Shown here in pieces: positions 5,490 through 5,735 of a stretch of 5,735 nt of DNA. Position numbers and translations under genes: made by a program. The notes under the pieces are model-generated. The model was given only the letters and a program-made list of their open reading frames with translations, was not told the DNA's origin and did no database searches. The stretch is from CAMYLR01 sp039590215 (GTDB lineage: Bacteria; Gemmatimonadota; Gemmatimonadetes; JACCXV01; JAHWKZ01), in NCBI GenBank assembly GCA_039590215.1, contig JBDHFX010000114.1:1-5735 (forward strand). The letters run 5' to 3'. The stretch's first letter is position 1, and every line of letters starts with the position of its first letter.

Positions 5490-5735
5490 CTAGTTGCCAC
5501 CGCATGGGTTAGCCCTGGCACATGGGTTAGCCCCAGCACACGGATTCGCGGCTGATTTCGGCGCGTTGAACTCGCGCCCGAGCTTGGGATCCACCGAGCT
5601 CTCAAGCGCCGCGGGATTCGCGGTGCCCTCGACTAGCTCGACGTTGCGCACGATGATCGCACGGTTGGGTCCCTTCTCGATCAAGGTTCCGCTCGCCCGT
5701 ACACGCTGCTCCGCGAACTGGATGACGGTCGGGTT
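5490..5735 (-). CDS. unrecognised protein with C-terminal ANPC repeats, 5' end missing
   Basis: The last 81 residues of a protein that begins outside the window; the frame is open to the window edge, so the TTG at 5684 is not the real start. The visible part has a strand-rich segment (TVIQFAEQRVRASGT, then RAIIVRNVELVEGT) that could belong to a small beta-barrel-like fold, then a polar linker, and ends in ANPCAGANPCARANPCGGN, a run of three Cys-containing units. I do not recognise the family. The tail resembles low-complexity NPC tails of exported proteins, and the repeated cysteines could bind a metal or form disulfides; both are inference. The stop TAG lies 4 nt before the GTG of the DUF3179 gene, so the two are probably co-transcribed and may work together outside the cytoplasm. 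Confidence 0.65.
   Translation of the reverse strand, partial: NPTVIQFAEQRVRASGTLIEKGPNRAIIVRNVELVEGTANPAALESSVDPKLGREFNAPKSAANPCAGANPCARANPCGGN
5503..5534 (-). repeat. 18-nt direct repeat encoding ANPC units
   Basis: On the + strand CATGGGTTAGCCC occurs at 5503-5515 and again at 5521-5533, a period of 18 nt. In the minus-strand gene it encodes GCT AAC CCA TG(T/C), that is Ala-Asn-Pro-Cys. A third, more diverged unit (AATCCGTGT on the minus strand) precedes them. Near-identity at the DNA level suggests recent duplication of the unit. Each copy contains GGG-TTAG-CCC, a short potential hairpin. Confidence 0.75.

Noticed and set aside
5486..5605. N-terminal extension of the DUF3179 protein to position 5605
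   Set aside because: It would overlap the upstream gene by about 115 nt in another frame, reads through the ANPC DNA repeats and would bury the signal peptide about 50 residues in.

Overview
The window is a moderately GC-rich bacterial chromosome segment with five protein-coding genes that I consider real. Two of them are cut by the window edges. Gene content (ferredoxin-type 2-oxoacid oxidoreductase, GSI-alpha glutamine synthetase, LytS/LytTR two-component pair, exported DUF3179 protein) suits a free-living environmental bacterium. The style of the LytS/LytTR pair and of the DUF3179 protein recalls Gemmatimonadota, Acidobacteriota or similar lineages, but this placement is an inference and I cannot fix the phylum. 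I see no mobile element, CRISPR array, tRNA or rRNA.

Layout. On the + strand, positions 2-823 hold the 3' part of a 2-oxoacid:ferredoxin oxidoreductase beta subunit (KorB type). A convergent gap of 111 bp with no clear signal (824-934) separates it from a long minus-strand block. Read in the direction of transcription, that block runs as follows: the end of an unrecognised gene whose product ends in Cys-containing ANPC repeats (5735-5490); after 4 nt, an exported DUF3179 protein (5485-4529); an 80-nt junction with a perfect GC-rich hairpin; a LytS-type membrane histidine kinase (4448-3357); after 2 nt, its LytTR response regulator (3354-2536); a 278-bp non-coding stretch; and glnA (2257-935).

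The stretch upstream of glnA is the most interesting part. It has a near-consensus sigma-70 promoter (TTGACA, 16 nt, TAGAAT). An approximately 145-nt leader follows, rich in potential pairings including a pseudoknot-like arrangement. It ends in a strong intrinsic terminator with a U6 tract, and the glnA ribosome binding site lies about 40 nt further on. The arrangement suggests that glnA is controlled by transcription attenuation (a riboswitch or protein-dependent leader), or that a small RNA is made there. The first bases of the predicted transcript are complementary to the terminator loop over 7 nt.

Functionally, KorB (carbon entry at 2-oxoglutarate) and GlnA (ammonium assimilation into glutamine) both touch the carbon/nitrogen junction, but they are convergent and not co-transcribed. 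The kinase and regulator form one signalling unit. The DUF3179 gene and the ANPC-repeat gene form a second tight unit that may read through into the kinase.
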